A stretch of 64,000 bases of DNA from Prosapia bicincta (Eukaryota; Arthropoda; Insecta; Hemiptera; Cercopidae), in contig JBAIZL010000007.1 of the NCBI GenBank assembly GCA_036971475.1, positions 32,291,002 to 32,355,001 on the forward strand, in the 5' to 3' direction. Made by a program: the position numbers and the translations under genes. Below, in pieces: positions 9,345 to 23,410 of this stretch. The first letter of the stretch is position 1. The number at the start of each line of letters is the position of its first letter. Below the pieces are notes generated by a model. The model worked only from the letters and a program-made list of their open reading frames with translations, was not told where the DNA came from and did no database searches.

Positions 9345-11993
9345 ATCTATGTTCGATTCTGCGTTTATTATGCCTTTTAAATGAGAAATCCATTTTTTGT
9401 AGAAGTCACAAAATCCATGAACTATAATTCATGCATTTTTTTTTAGAGCAAATATATGACAATTGCGATAGCTCCTATAATACTTATTATAGATCAATTC
9501 TAAGTGCACAAAGCGAATCTATGGTCGATTCTGCGTTTATTGTGCCTTTTAAATGAGAAATCCATTTTTTGTAGAAATCGCAAAATCCATGAATGCATTT
9601 TTTTAAGAGCAAATATATGACAATTGCGATAGCTCCTATAATACTTATTATAGATCAATTCTAAGTGCACAAAGCGAATCTATGGTCGATTCTGCGTTTA
9701 TTGTGCCTTTTAAATGAGAAATCCATTTTTTGTAGAAATCGCAAAATCCATGAATGCATTTTTTTAAGAGCAAATATATGACAATTGCGATAGCTCCTAT
9801 AATACTTATTATAGATCAATTCTAAGTGCACAATGCGAATCTATGGTCGATTCTGCGTTTATTATGCCTTTTAAATGAGAAATCCATTTTTTGTAGAAAT
9901 CACAAAATCCATGAACTATAATTCATGCATTTTTTTTAGAGCAAATATATGACAATTGCGATAGCTCCTATAATACTTATTATAGATCAATTCTAAGTGC
10001 ACTATGCGAATCTATGGTCGATTCTGCGTTTATTAGGCCTTTTAAATGAGATATCCATTTTTCGTAGAAATCGCAAAATCCATGAACTATAATTCATGCA
10101 TTTTTTTTTTAGCAAATATATGACAATTGCGATAGCTCCTATAATAGTTATTATAGATCAATTCTAAGTGCACAATGCGAATCTATGATCGATTCTGCGT
10201 TTATTATGCCTTTTAAATGAGAAATCCATTTTTTGTAGAAATCGCAAAATCCATGAACTATAATTCATGCATTTTTTTAGAGCAAATATATGACAATTGC
10301 GATAGCTCCTATAATACTTATTATAGATAAATTGTAAGAGCACAATGCGAATCTATGGTCGATTCTGCGTTTATTATGCCTTTTAAATGAGAAATCCATT
10401 TTTTGTAGAAATCGCAAAATCCATGAACTTTAATTCATGCATTTTTTTAAAGCAAATATATGACAATTGCGATAGCTCCTATAATAGTTATTATAGATCA
10501 ATTCTAAGTGCACAATGCGAATCTATGGTCGATTCTGCGTTTATTATGCCTTTTAAATGAGAAATCCATTTGTTGTAGAAATCGCAAAATCCATGAACTA
10601 TAATTCATGCATTTTTTTTAGAGCAAATATATGACAATTGCGATAGCTCCTATAATACTTAAATTAGATCAATTCTAAGTGCACAAAGCGAATCTATGGT
10701 CGATTCTGCGTTTATTGTGCCTTTTAAAAAAGAAATCCATTTTTTGTAGAAATCGCAAAATCCATGAATGCATTTTTTTAAGAGCAAATATCTGACAATT
10801 GCGATAGCTCCTATAATACTTATTATAGATCAATTCTAAGTGCACAATTCGAATCTATGGTCGATTCTGCGTTTATTATGCCTTTTAAATGAGAAATCCA
10901 TTTTTTGTAGAAATCACAAAGTCCATGAACTATAATTCATGCATTTTTTTTAGAGCAAATATATGACAATTGCGATAGCTCCTATAATACTTATTATAGA
11001 TCAATTCTAAGTGCACAATGCGAATCTATGGTCGATTCTGCGTTTATTATGCCTTTTAAATGAGATATCCATTTTTCGTAGAAATCGCAAAATCCATGAA
11101 CTATAATTCATGCATTTTTTTTTTTAGTAAATATATGACAATTGCGATAGCTCCTATAATACTTATTATAGATCAATTCTAAGTGCACAATGCGAATCTA
11201 TGATCGATTCTGCGTTTATTATGCCTTTTAAATGAGAAATCCATTTTTTGTAGAAATCGCAAAATCCATGAACTATAATTCATTCATTTTTTTAGAGCAA
11301 ATATATGACAATTGCGATAGCTCCTATAATACTTATTATAGATAAATTGTAAGAGCACAATGCGAATCTATGGTCGATTCTGCGTTTATTATGCCTTTTA
11401 AATGAGAAATCCATTTTTTGTAGAAATCGCAAAATCCATGAACTTTAATTCATGCATTTTTTTAAAGCAAATATATGACAATTGCGATAGCTCCTATAAT
11501 AGTTATTATAGATCAATTCTAAGTGTACAATGCGAATCTATGGTCGATTCTGCGTTTATTATGCCTTTTAAATGAGAAATCCATTTTTTGTAGAAGTCAC
11601 AAAATCCATGAACTATAATTCATGCATTTTTTTTAGAGCAAATATATGACAATTGCGATAGCTCCTATAATACTTATTATAGATCAATTCTAAGTGCACA
11701 AAGCGAATCTATGGTCGATTCTGCGTTTATTGTGCCTTTTAAATGAGAAATCCATTTTTTGTAGAAATCGCAAAATCCATGAATGCATTTTTTTAAGAGC
11801 AAATATATGACAATTGCGATAGCTCCTATAATACTTATTATAGATCAATTCTAAGTGCACAATGCGAATCTATGGTCGATTCTGCGTTTATTATGCCTTT
11901 TAAATGAGAAATCCATTTTTTGTAGAAATCACAAAGTCCATGAACTATAATTCATGCATTTTTTTTAGAGCAAATATATGACAATTGCGATAG

Positions 11994-12001
11994 CCGTTTA
12001 A
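11994..12001 (+). repeat. Private block substitution beside dyad 2
   Basis: In the F monomer at 11868 the usual 'gatagctcctataatac' is replaced by 'gatagccgtttaataatac'. This is a net gain of 2 bp with several changed bases in one spot, and it breaks the left arm of dyad 2. I saw no second copy in the window. A local repair or templated event, or a sequencing or assembly error, could produce it. Confidence 0.8.
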
Positions 12002-12382
12002 TAATACTTATTATAGATCAATTCTAAGTGCACTATGCGAATCTATGGTCGATTCTGCGTTTATTATGCCTTTTAAATGAGAAATCCATTTTTTGTAGAA
12101 TTCACAAAATCCATGAACTATAATTCATGCATTTTTTTTTTAGCAAATATATGACAATTGCGATAGCTCCTATAATACTTATTATAGATCAATTCTAAGT
12201 GCACAATGCGAATCTATGATCGATTCTGCGTTTATTATGCCTTTTAAATGAGAAATCCATATTTTGTAGAAATCGAAAAATCCATGTACTATAATTCATG
12301 CATTTTTTTTAGAACAAATATATGACAATTGCGATAGCTCCTATAATACTTATTATAGATCAATTCTAAGTGCACAATGCGA

Positions 12383-15300
12383 ATCTATGATCGATTCTGC
12401 GTTTATTATGCCTTTTAAATGAGAAATCCATTTTTTGTAGAAATCGCAAAATCCATGAACTATAATTCATGCATTTTTTTAGAGCAAATATATGACAATT
12501 GCGATAGCTCCTATAATACTTATTATAGATAAATTGTAAGAGCACAATGCGAATCTATGGTCGATTCTGCGTTTATTATGCCTTTTAAATGAGAAATCCA
12601 TTTTTTGTAGAAATCGCAAAATCCATGAACTTTAATTCATGCATTTTTTTAAAGCAAATATATGACAATTGCGATAGCTCCTATAATAGTTATTATAGAT
12701 CAATTCTAAGTGCACAATGCGAATCTATGGTCGATTCTGCGTTTATTATGCCTTAAAAATGAGAAATCCATTTTTTGTAGAAATCGCAAAATCCATGAAC
12801 TATAATTCATGCATTTTTTTTAGAGCAAATATATGACAATTGCGATAGCTCCTATAATACTTATTATAGATCAATTCTAAGTGCACAAAGCGAATCTATG
12901 GTCGATTCTGCGTTTATTGTGCCTTTTAAATGAGAAATCCATTTTTTGTAGAAATCGCAAAATCCATGAATGCATTTTTTTAAGAGCAAATATATGACAA
13001 TTGCGATAGCTCCTATAATACTTATTATAGATCAATTCTAAGTGCACAATGCGAATCTATGGTCGATTCTGCGTTTATTATGCCTTTTAAATGAGAAATC
13101 CATTTTTTGTAGAAATCGCAAAATCCATGAACTATAATTCATGCATTTTTTTAGAGCAAATATATGACAATTGCGATAGCTCCTATAATACTTATTATAG
13201 ATAAATTGTAAGAGCACAATGCGAATCTATGGTCGATTCTGCGTTTATTATGCCTTTTAAATGAGAAATCCATTTTTTGTAGAAATCGCAAAATCCATGA
13301 ACTTTAATTCATGCATTTTTTTAAAGCAAATATATGACAATTGCGATAGCTCCTATAATAATTATTATAGATCAATTCTAAGTGCACAATGCGAATCTAT
13401 GGTCGATTCTGCGTTTATTATGCCTTTTAAATGAGAAATCCATTTTTTGTAGAAATCGCAAAATCCATGAACTATAATTCATGCATTTTTTTAAGAGCAA
13501 ATATATGACAATTGCGATAGCTCCTATAATAGTTATTATAGATCAATTCTAAGTGCACAATGCGAATCTATGTTCGATTCTGCGTTTATTATGCCTTTTA
13601 AATGAGAAATCCATTTTTTGTAGAAGTCACAAAATCCATGAACTATAATTCATGCATTTTTTTTAGAGCAAATATATGACAATTGCGATAGCTCCTATAA
13701 TACTTATTATAGATCAATTCTAAGTGCACAAAGCGAATCTATGGTCGATTTTCCGTTTATTGTGCCTTTTAAATGAGAAATCCATTTTTTGTAGAAATCG
13801 CAAAATCCATGAATGCATTTTTTTAAGAGCAAATATATGACAATTGCGATAGCTCCTATAATACTTATTATAGATCAATTCTAAGTGCACAATGCGAATC
13901 TATGGTCGATTCTGCGTTTATTATGCCTTTTAAATGAGAAATCCATTTTTTGTAGAAATCACAAAGTCCATGAACTATAATTCATGCATTTTTTTTAGAG
14001 CAAATATATGACAATTGCGATAGCTCCTATAATAGTTATTATAGATCAATTCTAAGTGCACAATGCGAATCTATGGTCGATTCTGCGTTTATTATGCCTT
14101 TTAAATGAGAAATCCATTTTTTGTAGAAATCACAAAGTCCATGAACTATAATTCATGCATTTTTTTTAGAGCAAATATATGACAATTGCGATAGCTCCTA
14201 TAATACTTATTATAGATCAATTCTAAGTGCACTATGCGAATCTATGGTCGATTCTGCGTTTATTATGCCTTTTAAATGAGAAATCCATTTTTTGTAGAAT
14301 TCACAAAATCCATGAACTATAATTCATGCATTTTTTTTTTAGCAAATATATGACAATTGCGATAGCTCCTATAATACTTATTATAGATCAATTCTAAGTG
14401 CACAATGCGAATCTATGGTCGATTCTGCGTTTATTATGTCTTTTAAATGAGATATCCATTTTTCGTAGAAATCGCAAAATCCATGAACTATAATTCATGC
14501 ATTTTTTTTTTAGCAAATATATGACAATTGCGATAGCTCCTATAATACTTATTATAGATCAATTCTAAGTGCACAATGCGAATCTATGATCGATTCTGCG
14601 TTTATTATGCCTTTTAAATGAGAAATCCATTTTTTGTAGAAATCGCAAAATCCATGAACTATAATTCATGCATTTTTTTAGAGCAAATATATGACAATTG
14701 CGATAGCTCCTATAATACTTATTATAGATAAATTGTAAGAGCACAATGCGAATCTATGGTCGATTCTGCGTTTATTATGCCTTTTAAATGAGAAATCCAT
14801 TTTTTGTAGAAATCGCAAAATCCATGAACTTTAATTCATGCATTTTTTTAAAGCAAATATATGAAAATTGCGATAGCTCCTATAATAGTTATTATAGATC
14901 AATTCTAAGTGCACAATGCGAATCTATGGTCGATTCTGCGTTTATTATGCCTTTTAAATGAGAAATCCATTTTTTGTAGAAATCGCAAAATCCATGAACT
15001 ATAATTCATGCATTTTTTTTAGAGCAAATATATGACAATTGCGATAGCTCCTATATTAGTTATTATAGATCAATTCTAAGTGCACAATGCGAATCTATGT
15101 TCGATTCTGCGTTTATTATGCCTTTTAAATGAGAAATCCATTTTTTGTAGAAGTCACAAAATCCATGAACTATAATTCATGCATTTTTTTTAGAGCAAAT
15201 ATATGACAATTGCGATAGCTCCTATAATACTTATTATAGATCAATTCTAAGTGCACAAAGCGAATCTATGGTCGATTCTGCGTTTATTGTGCCTTTTAAA

Positions 15301-17023
15301 TGAGAAATCCATTTTTTGTAGAAATCGCAAAATCCATGAATGCATTTTTTTAAGAGCAAATATATGACAATTGCGATAGCTCCTATAATAGTTATTATAG
15401 ATCAATTCTAAGTGCACAATGCGAATCTATGGTCGATTCTGCGTTTATTATGCCTTTTAAATGAGAAATCCATTTTTTGTAGAAATCACAAAGTCCATGA
15501 ACTATAATTCATGCATTTTTTTTAGAGCAAATATATGACAATTGCGATAGCTCCTATAATACTTATTATAGATCAATTCTAAGTGCACTATGCGAATCTA
15601 TGGTCGATTCTGCGTTTATTATGCCTTTTAAATGAGAAATCCATTTTTTGTAGAATTCACAAAATCCATGAACTATAATTCATGCATTTTTTTTTAGCAA
15701 ATATATGACAATTGCGATAGCTCCTATAATACATATTATAGATCAATTCTAAGAGCACAATGCGAATCTATGATCGATTCTGCGTTTATTATGCCTTTTG
15801 AATGAGAAATCCATTTTTTGTAGAAATCGCAAAATCCATGAACTATAATTCATGCATTTTTTTTAGAGCAAATATATGACAATTGCGATAGCTCCTATAA
15901 TAGTTATTATAGATCAATTCTAAGTGCACAATGCGAATCTATTGTCTATTCTGCGTTTATTATGCCTTTTAAATGAGAAATCCATTTTTTGTAGATATCG
16001 CAAAATCCATGAACTATAATTCATGCATTTTTTTTAGATCAAATATATGACAATTGTGATAGATCCTATAATACTTATTATAGATCAATTCTAAGTGCAC
16101 AATGCGAATCTATGGTCGATTCTGCGTTTATTATGTCTTTTAAATGAGATATCCATTTTTCGTAGAAATCGCAAAATCCATGAACTATAATTCATGCATT
16201 TTTTTTTTAGCAAATATATGACAATTGCGATAGCTCCTATAATACTTATTATAGATCAATTCTAAGTGCACAATGCGAATCTATGATCGATTCTGCGTTT
16301 ATTATGCCTTTTAAATGAGAAATCCATTTTTTGTAGAAATCGCAAAATCCATGAACTATAATTCATGCATTTTTTTAGAGCAAATATATGACAATTGCGA
16401 TAGCTCCTATAATACTTATTATAGATAAATTGTAAGAGCACAATGCGAATCTATGGTCGATTCTGCGTTTATTATGCCTTTTAAATGAGAAATCCATTTT
16501 TTGTAGAAATCGCAAAATCCATGAACTTTAATTCATGCATTTTTTTAAAGCAAATATATGACAATTGCGATAGCTCCTATAATAGTTATTATAGATCAAT
16601 TCTAAGTTCACAATGCGAATCTATGGTCGATTCTGCGTTTATTATGCCTTTTAAATGAGAAATCCATTTTTTGTAGAAATCGCAAAATCCATGAACTATA
16701 ATTCATGCATTTTTTTTAGAGCAAATATATGACAATTGCGATAGCTCCTATAATAGTTATTATAGATCAATTCTAAGTGCACAATGCGAATCTATGTTCG
16801 ATTCTGCGTTTATTATGCCTTTTAAATGAGAAATCCATTTTTTGTAGAAGTCACAAAATCCATGAACTATAATTCATGCATTTTATTTAGAGCAAATATA
16901 TGACAATTGCGATAGCTCCTATAATACTTATTATAGATCAATTCTAAGTGCACAAAGCGAATCTATGGTCGATTCTGCGTTTATTGTGCCTTTTAAATGA
17001 GAAATCCATTTTTTGTAGAAATC
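12383..17023 (+). repeat. 4.64-kb HOR block, copy 1 (spacing 5,423 bp)
   Basis: The order is A-B-(C/D)-E-A-B-C-D-E-F-F-G-H-A-B-C-D-E-F-G-N-M/J-H-A-B-C-D plus the start of an E. Markers shared with 17806-22447 at a shift of 5,423 (5,424 after 15.69 kb) include 'ccttaaaaat' (12751), 'ttccg' (13751), 'gaaaattg' (14863), 'ctatattag' (15051), 'attgtctatt' (15941), 'gtagatatcg' (15991) and 'ttttatttag' (16881). The copies part at p64 of the terminal E. Confidence 0.92.
14240..14410 (+). repeat. Monomer type G
   Basis: Type G has a61t and g64a ('gtagaattcacaaaatcc'), which creates GAATTC at p58-63. It occurs with T10-agc, as here, or with T8-agagc (26304, 43974). It follows F and is optional in the HOR, which therefore alternates between forms with and without G. 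It persists into the last domain (54505, 56202, 56544, 59446). Confidence 0.88.
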
Positions 17024-17805
17024 GCAAAATCCATGAATGCATTTTTTTAAGAGCAAATATATGACAATTGCGATAGCTCCTATAATACTTATTATAGATC
17101 AATTCTAAGTGCACAATGCGAATCTATGGTCGATTCTGCGTTTATTATGCCTTTTAAATGAGAAATCCATTTTTTGTAGAAATCGCAAAATCCATGAACT
17201 ATAATTCATGCATTTTTTTTAGAGCAAATATATGACAATTGCGATAGCTCCTATAATAGTTATTATAGATCAATTCTAAGTGCACAATGCGAATCTATGG
17301 TCTATTCTGCGTTTATTATGCCTTTTAAATGAGAAATCCATTTTTTGTAGAAATCGCAAAATCCATGAACTATAATTCATGCATTTTTTTTAGATCAAAT
17401 ATATGACAATTGTGATAGATCCTATAATACTTATTATAGATCAATTCTAAGTGCACAATGCGAATCTATGGTCGATTCTGCGTTTATTATGCCTTTTAAA
17501 TGAGAAATCCATTTTTTGTAGAAATCACAAAGTCCATGAACTATAATTCATGCATTTTTTTTAGAGCAAATATATGACAATTGCGATAGCTCCTATAATA
17601 CTTATTATAGATCAATTCTAAGTGCACAATGCGAATCTATGGTCGATTCTGCGTTTATTATGTCTTTTAAATGAGATATCCATTTTTCGTAGAAATCGCA
17701 AAATCCATGAACTATAATTCATGCATTTTTTTTTTAGCAAATATATGACAATTGCGATAGCTCCTATAATACTTATTATAGATCAATTCTAAGTGCACAA
17801 TGCGA
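17024..17805 (+). repeat. Spacer between the 4.64-kb copies
   Basis: Remainder of E (16961), a C-like monomer (17122), M/J (17293), F (17463) and H (17634, 'attatgtc'). The M/J-F-H run resembles 23069-23580, so this spacer is itself built from units used elsewhere. No gene or foreign DNA. Confidence 0.85.
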
Positions 17806-20800
17806 ATCTATGATCGATTCTGCGTTTATTATGCCTTTTAAATGAGAAATCCATTTTTTGTAGAAATCGCAAAATCCATGAACTATAATTCATGCATTTT
17901 TTTAGAGCAAATATATGACAATTGCGATAGCTCCTATAATACTTATTATAGATAAATTGTAAGAGCACAATGCGAATCTATGGTCGATTCTGCGTTTATT
18001 ATGCCTTTTAAATGAGAAATCCATTTTTTGTAGAAATCGCAAAATCCATGAACTTTATTTCATGCATTTTTTTAAAGCAAATATATGACAATTGCGATAG
18101 CTCCTATAATAGTTATTATAGATCAATTCTAAGTGCACAATGCGAATCTATGGTCGATTCTGCGTTTATTATGCCTTAAAAATGAGAAATCCATTTTTTG
18201 TAGAAATCGCAAAATCCATGAACTATAATTCATGCATTTTTTTTAGAGCAAATATATGACAATTGCGATAGCTCCTATAATACTTATTATAGATCAATTC
18301 TAAGTGCACAAAGCGAATCTATGGTCGATTCTGCGTTTATTGTGCCTTTTAAATGAGAAATCCATTTTTTGTAGAAATCGCAAAATCCATGAATGCATTT
18401 TTTTAAGAGCAAATATATGACAATTGCGATAGCTCCTATAATACTTATTATAGATCAATTCTAAGTGCACAATGCGAATCTATGGTCGATTCTGCGTTTA
18501 TTATGCCTTTTAAATGAGAAATCCATTTTTTGTAGAAATCGCAAAATCCATGAACTATAATTCATGCATTTTTTTAGAGCAAATATATGACAATTGCGAT
18601 AGCTCCTATAATACTTATTATAGATAAATTGTAAGAGCACAATGCGAATCTATGGTCGATTCTGCGTTTATTATGCCTTTTAAATGAGAAATCCATTTTT
18701 TGTAGAAATCGCAAAATCCATGAACTTTAATTCATGCATTTTTTTAAAGCAAATATATGACAATTGCGATAGCTCCTATAATAATTATTATAGATCAATT
18801 CTAAGTGCACAATGCGAATCTATGGTCGATTCTGCGTTTATTATGCCTTTTAAATGAGAAATCCATTTTTTGTAGAAATCGCAAAATCCATGAACTATAA
18901 TTCATGCATTTTTTTAAGAGCAAATATATGACAATTGCGATAGCTCCTATAATAGTTATTATAGATCAATTCTAAGTGCACAATGCGAATCTATGTTCGA
19001 TTCTGCGTTTATTATGCCTTTTAAATGAGAAATCCATTTTTTGTAGAAGTCACAAAATCCATGAACTATAATTCATGCATTTTTTTTAGAGCAAATATAT
19101 GACAATTGCGATAGCTCCTATAATACTTATTATAGATCAATTCTAAGTGCACAAAGCGAATCTATGGTCGATTTTCCGTTTATTGTGCCTTTTAAATGAG
19201 AAATCCATTTTTTGTAGAAATCGCAAAATCCATGAATGCATTTTTTTAAGAGCAAATATATGACAATTGCGATAGCTCCTATAATACTTATTATAGATCA
19301 ATTCTAAGTGCACAATGCGAATCTATGGTCGATTCTGCGTTTATTATGCCTTTTAAATGAGAAATCCATTTTTTGTAGAAATCACAAAGTCCATGAACTA
19401 TAATTCATGCATTTTTTTTAGAGCAAATATATGACAATTGCGATAGCTCCTATAATAGTTATTATAGATCAATTCTAAGTGCACAATGCGAATCTATGGT
19501 CGATTCTGCGTTTATTATGCCTTTTAAATGAGAAATCCATTTTTTGTAGAAATCACAAAGTCCATGAACTATAATTCATGCATTTTTTTTAGAGCAAATA
19601 TATGACAATTGCGATAGCTCCTATAATACTTATTATAGATCAATTCTAAGTGCACTATGCGAATCTATGGTCGATTCTGCGTTTATTATGCCTTTTAAAT
19701 GAGAAATCCATTTTTTGTAGAATTCACAAAATCCATGAACTATAATTCATGCATTTTTTTTTTAGCAAATATATGACAATTGCGATAGCTCCTATAATAC
19801 TTATTATAGATCAATTCTAAGTGCACAATGCGAATCTATGGTCGATTCTGCGTTTATTATGTCTTTTAAATGAGATATCCATTTTTCGTAGAAATCGCAA
19901 AATCCATGAACTATAATTCATGCATTTTTTTTTTAGCAAATATATGACAATTGCGATAGCTCCTATAATACTTATTATAGATCAATTCTAAGTGCACAAT
20001 GCGAATCTATGATCGATTCTGCGTTTATTATGCCTTTTAAATGAGAAATCCATTTTTTGTAGAAATCGCAAAATCCATGAACTATAATTCATGCATTTTT
20101 TTAGAGCAAATATATGACAATTGCGATAGCTCCTATAATACTTATTATAGATAAATTGTAAGAGCACAATGCGAATCTATGGTCGATTCTGCGTTTATTA
20201 TGCCTTTTAAATGAGAAATCCATTTTTTGTAGAAATCGCAAAATCCATGAACTTTAATTCATGCATTTTTTTAAAGCAAATATATGAAAATTGCGATAGC
20301 TCCTATAATAGTTATTATAGATCAATTCTAAGTGCACAATGCGAATCTATGGTCGATTCTGCGTTTATTATGCCTTTTAAATGAGAAATCCATTTTTTGT
20401 AGAAATCGCAAAATCCATGAACTATAATTCATGCATTTTTTTTAGAGCAAATATATGACAATTGCGATAGCTCCTATATTAGTTATTATAGATCAATTCT
20501 AAGTGCACAATGCGAATCTATGTTCGATTCTGCGTTTATTATGCCTTTTAAATGAGAAATCCATTTTTTGTAGAAGTCACAAAATCCATGAACTATAATT
20601 CATGCATTTTTTTTAGAGCAAATATATGACAATTGCGATAGCTCCTATAATACTTATTATAGATCAATTCTAAGTGCACAAAGCGAATCTATGGTCGATT
20701 CTGCGTTTATTGTGCCTTTTAAATGAGAAATCCATTTTTTGTAGAAATCGCAAAATCCATGAATGCATTTTTTTAAGAGCAAATATATGACAATTGCGAT

Positions 20801-22447
20801 AGCTCCTATAATAGTTATTATAGATCAATTCTAAGTGCACAATGCGAATCTATGGTCGATTCTGCGTTTATTATGCCTTTTAAATGAGAAATCCATTTTT
20901 TGTAGAAATCACAAAGTCCATGAACTATAATTCATGCATTTTTTTTAGAGCAAATATATGACAATTGCGATAGCTCCTATAATACTTATTATAGATCAAT
21001 TCTAAGTGCACTATGCGAATCTATGGTCGATTCTGCGTTTATTATGCCTTTTAAATGAGAAATCCATTTTTTGTAGAATTCACAAAATCCATGAACTATA
21101 ATTCATGCATTTTTTTTTTAGCAAATATATGACAATTGCGATAGCTCCTATAATACTTATTATAGATCAATTCTAAGAGCACAATGCGAATCTATGATCG
21201 ATTCTGCGTTTATTATGCCTTTTGAATGAGAAATCCATTTTTTGTAGAAATCGCAAAATCCATGAACTATAATTCATGCATTTTTTTTAGAGCAAATATA
21301 TGACAATTGCGATAGCTCCTATAATAGTTATTATAGATCAATTCTAAGTGCACAATGCGAATCTATTGTCTATTCTGCGTTTATTATGCCTTTTAAATGA
21401 GAAATCCATTTTTTGTAGATATCGCAAAATCCATGAACTATAATTCATGCATTTTTTTTAGATCAAATATATGACAATTGTGATAGATCCTATAATACTT
21501 ATTATAGATCAATTCTAAGTGCACAATGCGAATCTATGGTCGATTCTGCGTTTATTATGTCTTTTAAATGAGATATCCATTTTTCGTAGAAATCGCAAAA
21601 TCCATGAACTATAATTCATGCATTTTTTTTTTAGCAAATATATGACAATTGCGATAGCTCCTATAATACTTATTATAGATCAATTCTAAGTGCACAATGC
21701 GAATCTATGATCGATTCTGCGTTTATTATGCCTTTTAAATGAGAAATCCATTTTTTGTAGAAATCGCAAAATCCATGAACTATAATTCATGCATTTTTTT
21801 AGAGCAAATATATGACAATTGCGATAGCTCCTATAATACTTATTATAGATAAATTGTAAGAGCACAATGCGAATCTATGGTCGATTCTGCGTTTATTATG
21901 CCTTTTAAATGAGAAATCCATTTTTTGTAGAAATCGCAAAATCCATGAACTTTAATTCATGCATTTTTTTAAAGCAAATATATGACAATTGCGATAGCTC
22001 CTATAATAGTTATTATAGATCAATTCTAAGTTCACAATGCGAATCTATGGTCGATTCTGCGTTTATTATGCCTTTTAAATGAGAAATCCATTTTTTGTAG
22101 AAATCGCAAAATCCATGAACTATAATTCATGCATTTTTTTTAGAGCAAATATATGACAATTGCGATAGCTCCTATAATAGTTATTATAGATCAATTCTAA
22201 GTGCACAATGCGAATCTATGTTCGATTCTGCGTTTATTATGCCTTTTAAATGAGAAATCCATTTTTTGTAGAAGTCACAAAATCCATGAACTATAATTCA
22301 TGCATTTTATTTAGAGCAAATATATGACAATTGCGATAGCTCCTATAATACTTATTATAGATCAATTCTAAGTGCACAAAGCGAATCTATGGTCGATTCT
22401 GCGTTTATTGTGCCTTTTAAATGAGAAATCCATTTTTTGTAGAAATC
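17806..22447 (+). repeat. 4.64-kb HOR block, copy 2 (spacing 5,423 bp)
   Basis: Same monomer order and private markers as 12383-17023. Differences noticed by eye: 'ctttatttcatgc' in the B at 17976, 'acttattata' where copy 1 has 'acatattata' (15731), and one extra T near 21120, which changes the shift from 5,423 to 5,424. Three differences in 4.6 kb implies a recent duplication, or conversion. Confidence 0.92.
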
Positions 22448-23410
22448 ACAAAGTCCATGAACTATAATTCATGCATTTTTTTTAGAGCAAATATATGACA
22501 ATTGCGATAGCTCCTATAATATTTATTATAGATCAATTCTAAGTGCACAATGCGAATCTATGGTCGATTCTGCGTTTATTATGCCTTTTAAATGAGAAAT
22601 CCATTTTTTGTAGAAATCACAAAGTCCATGAACTATAATTCATGCATTTTTTTTAGAGCAAATATATGACAATTGCGATAGCTCCTATAATACTTATTAT
22701 AGATCAATTCTAAGTGCACTATGCGAATCTATGGTCGATTCTGCGTTTATTATGTTTTTTAAATGAGAAATCCATTTTTTGTAGAATTCACAAAATCCAT
22801 GAACTATAATTCATGCATTTTTTTTTTAGCAAATATATGACAATTGCGATAGCTCCTATAATACTTATTATAGATCAATTCTAAGAGCACAATGCGAATC
22901 TATGATCGATTCTGCGTTTATTATGCCTTTTAAATGAGAAATCCATTTTTTGTAGAAATCGCAAAATCCATGAACTATAATTCATGCATTTTTTTTAGAG
23001 CAAATATATGACAATTGCGATAGCTCCTATAATAGTTATTATAGATCAATTCTAAGTGCACAATGCGAATCTATGGTCTATTCTGCGTTTATTATGCCTT
23101 TTAAATGAGAAATCCATTTTTTGTAGAAATCGCAAAATCCATGAACTATAATTCATGCATTTTTTTTAGATCAAATATATGACAATTGTGATAGATCCTA
23201 TAATACTTATTATAGATCAATTCTAAGTGCACAATGCGAATCTATGGTCGATTCTGCGTTTATTATGCCTTTTAAATGAGAAATCCATTTTTTGTAGAAA
23301 TCACAAAGTCCATGAACTATAATTCATGCATTTTTTTTAGAGCAAATATATGACAATTGCGATAGCTCCTATAATACTTATTATAGATCAATTCTAAGTG
23401 CACAATGCGA
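21532..23410 (+). repeat. 1,879-bp 11-mer HOR, copy 1
   Basis: H-A-B-C-D-(E/F)-F-G-N-M/J-F. The monomer lengths sum exactly to the spacing (nine of 171 and two of 170). Shared markers: the E/F chimera (22385) and 'tatgtttttt' in G (22750), repeated at 24264 and 24629. Its first 916 bases are also the end of the 4.64-kb block, so this duplication arose within or after that one. Confidence 0.92.
22385..22555 (+). repeat. Chimeric monomer: E 5' part, F 3' part
   Basis: It follows a D ending 'acaaagcga' and has 'attgtgcc' as E does, then 'aaatcacaaagtcc' and an intact dyad 1 as F does. The switch lies between p26 and p64. It restores the 10 bp that E lacks. The duplicate at 24264 is identical in these marks. 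Confidence 0.87.

Larger units (their letters stand above)
6465..12382 (+). repeat. Five successive HOR units of 6-8 monomers
   Basis: Units starting with H at 6465, 7650, 8664, 10010 and 11024. Unit 1 is H-A-B-C-D-E-F. Unit 2 is H-A-B-(C/D)-E-F. Unit 3 is H-A-B-C-D-E-E-F with E doubled at 9517 and 9678. Unit 4 is H-A-B-(C/D)-E-F. Unit 5 is H-A-B-(C/D)-E-F-G-K. Unit lengths of the first four are 1185, 1014, 1346 and 1014 bp. The C/D chimeras (8161, 10521, 11536) explain the 6-mer forms as loss of one monomer by in-register recombination. Confidence 0.88.

Noticed and set aside
9517..9838. E-E doubling as an assembly error
   Set aside because: The two E monomers are simple tandem neighbours of the expected length with a proper 'acaaagcga' junction. 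Unequal crossover explains this well, though reads would be needed to exclude an artefact.
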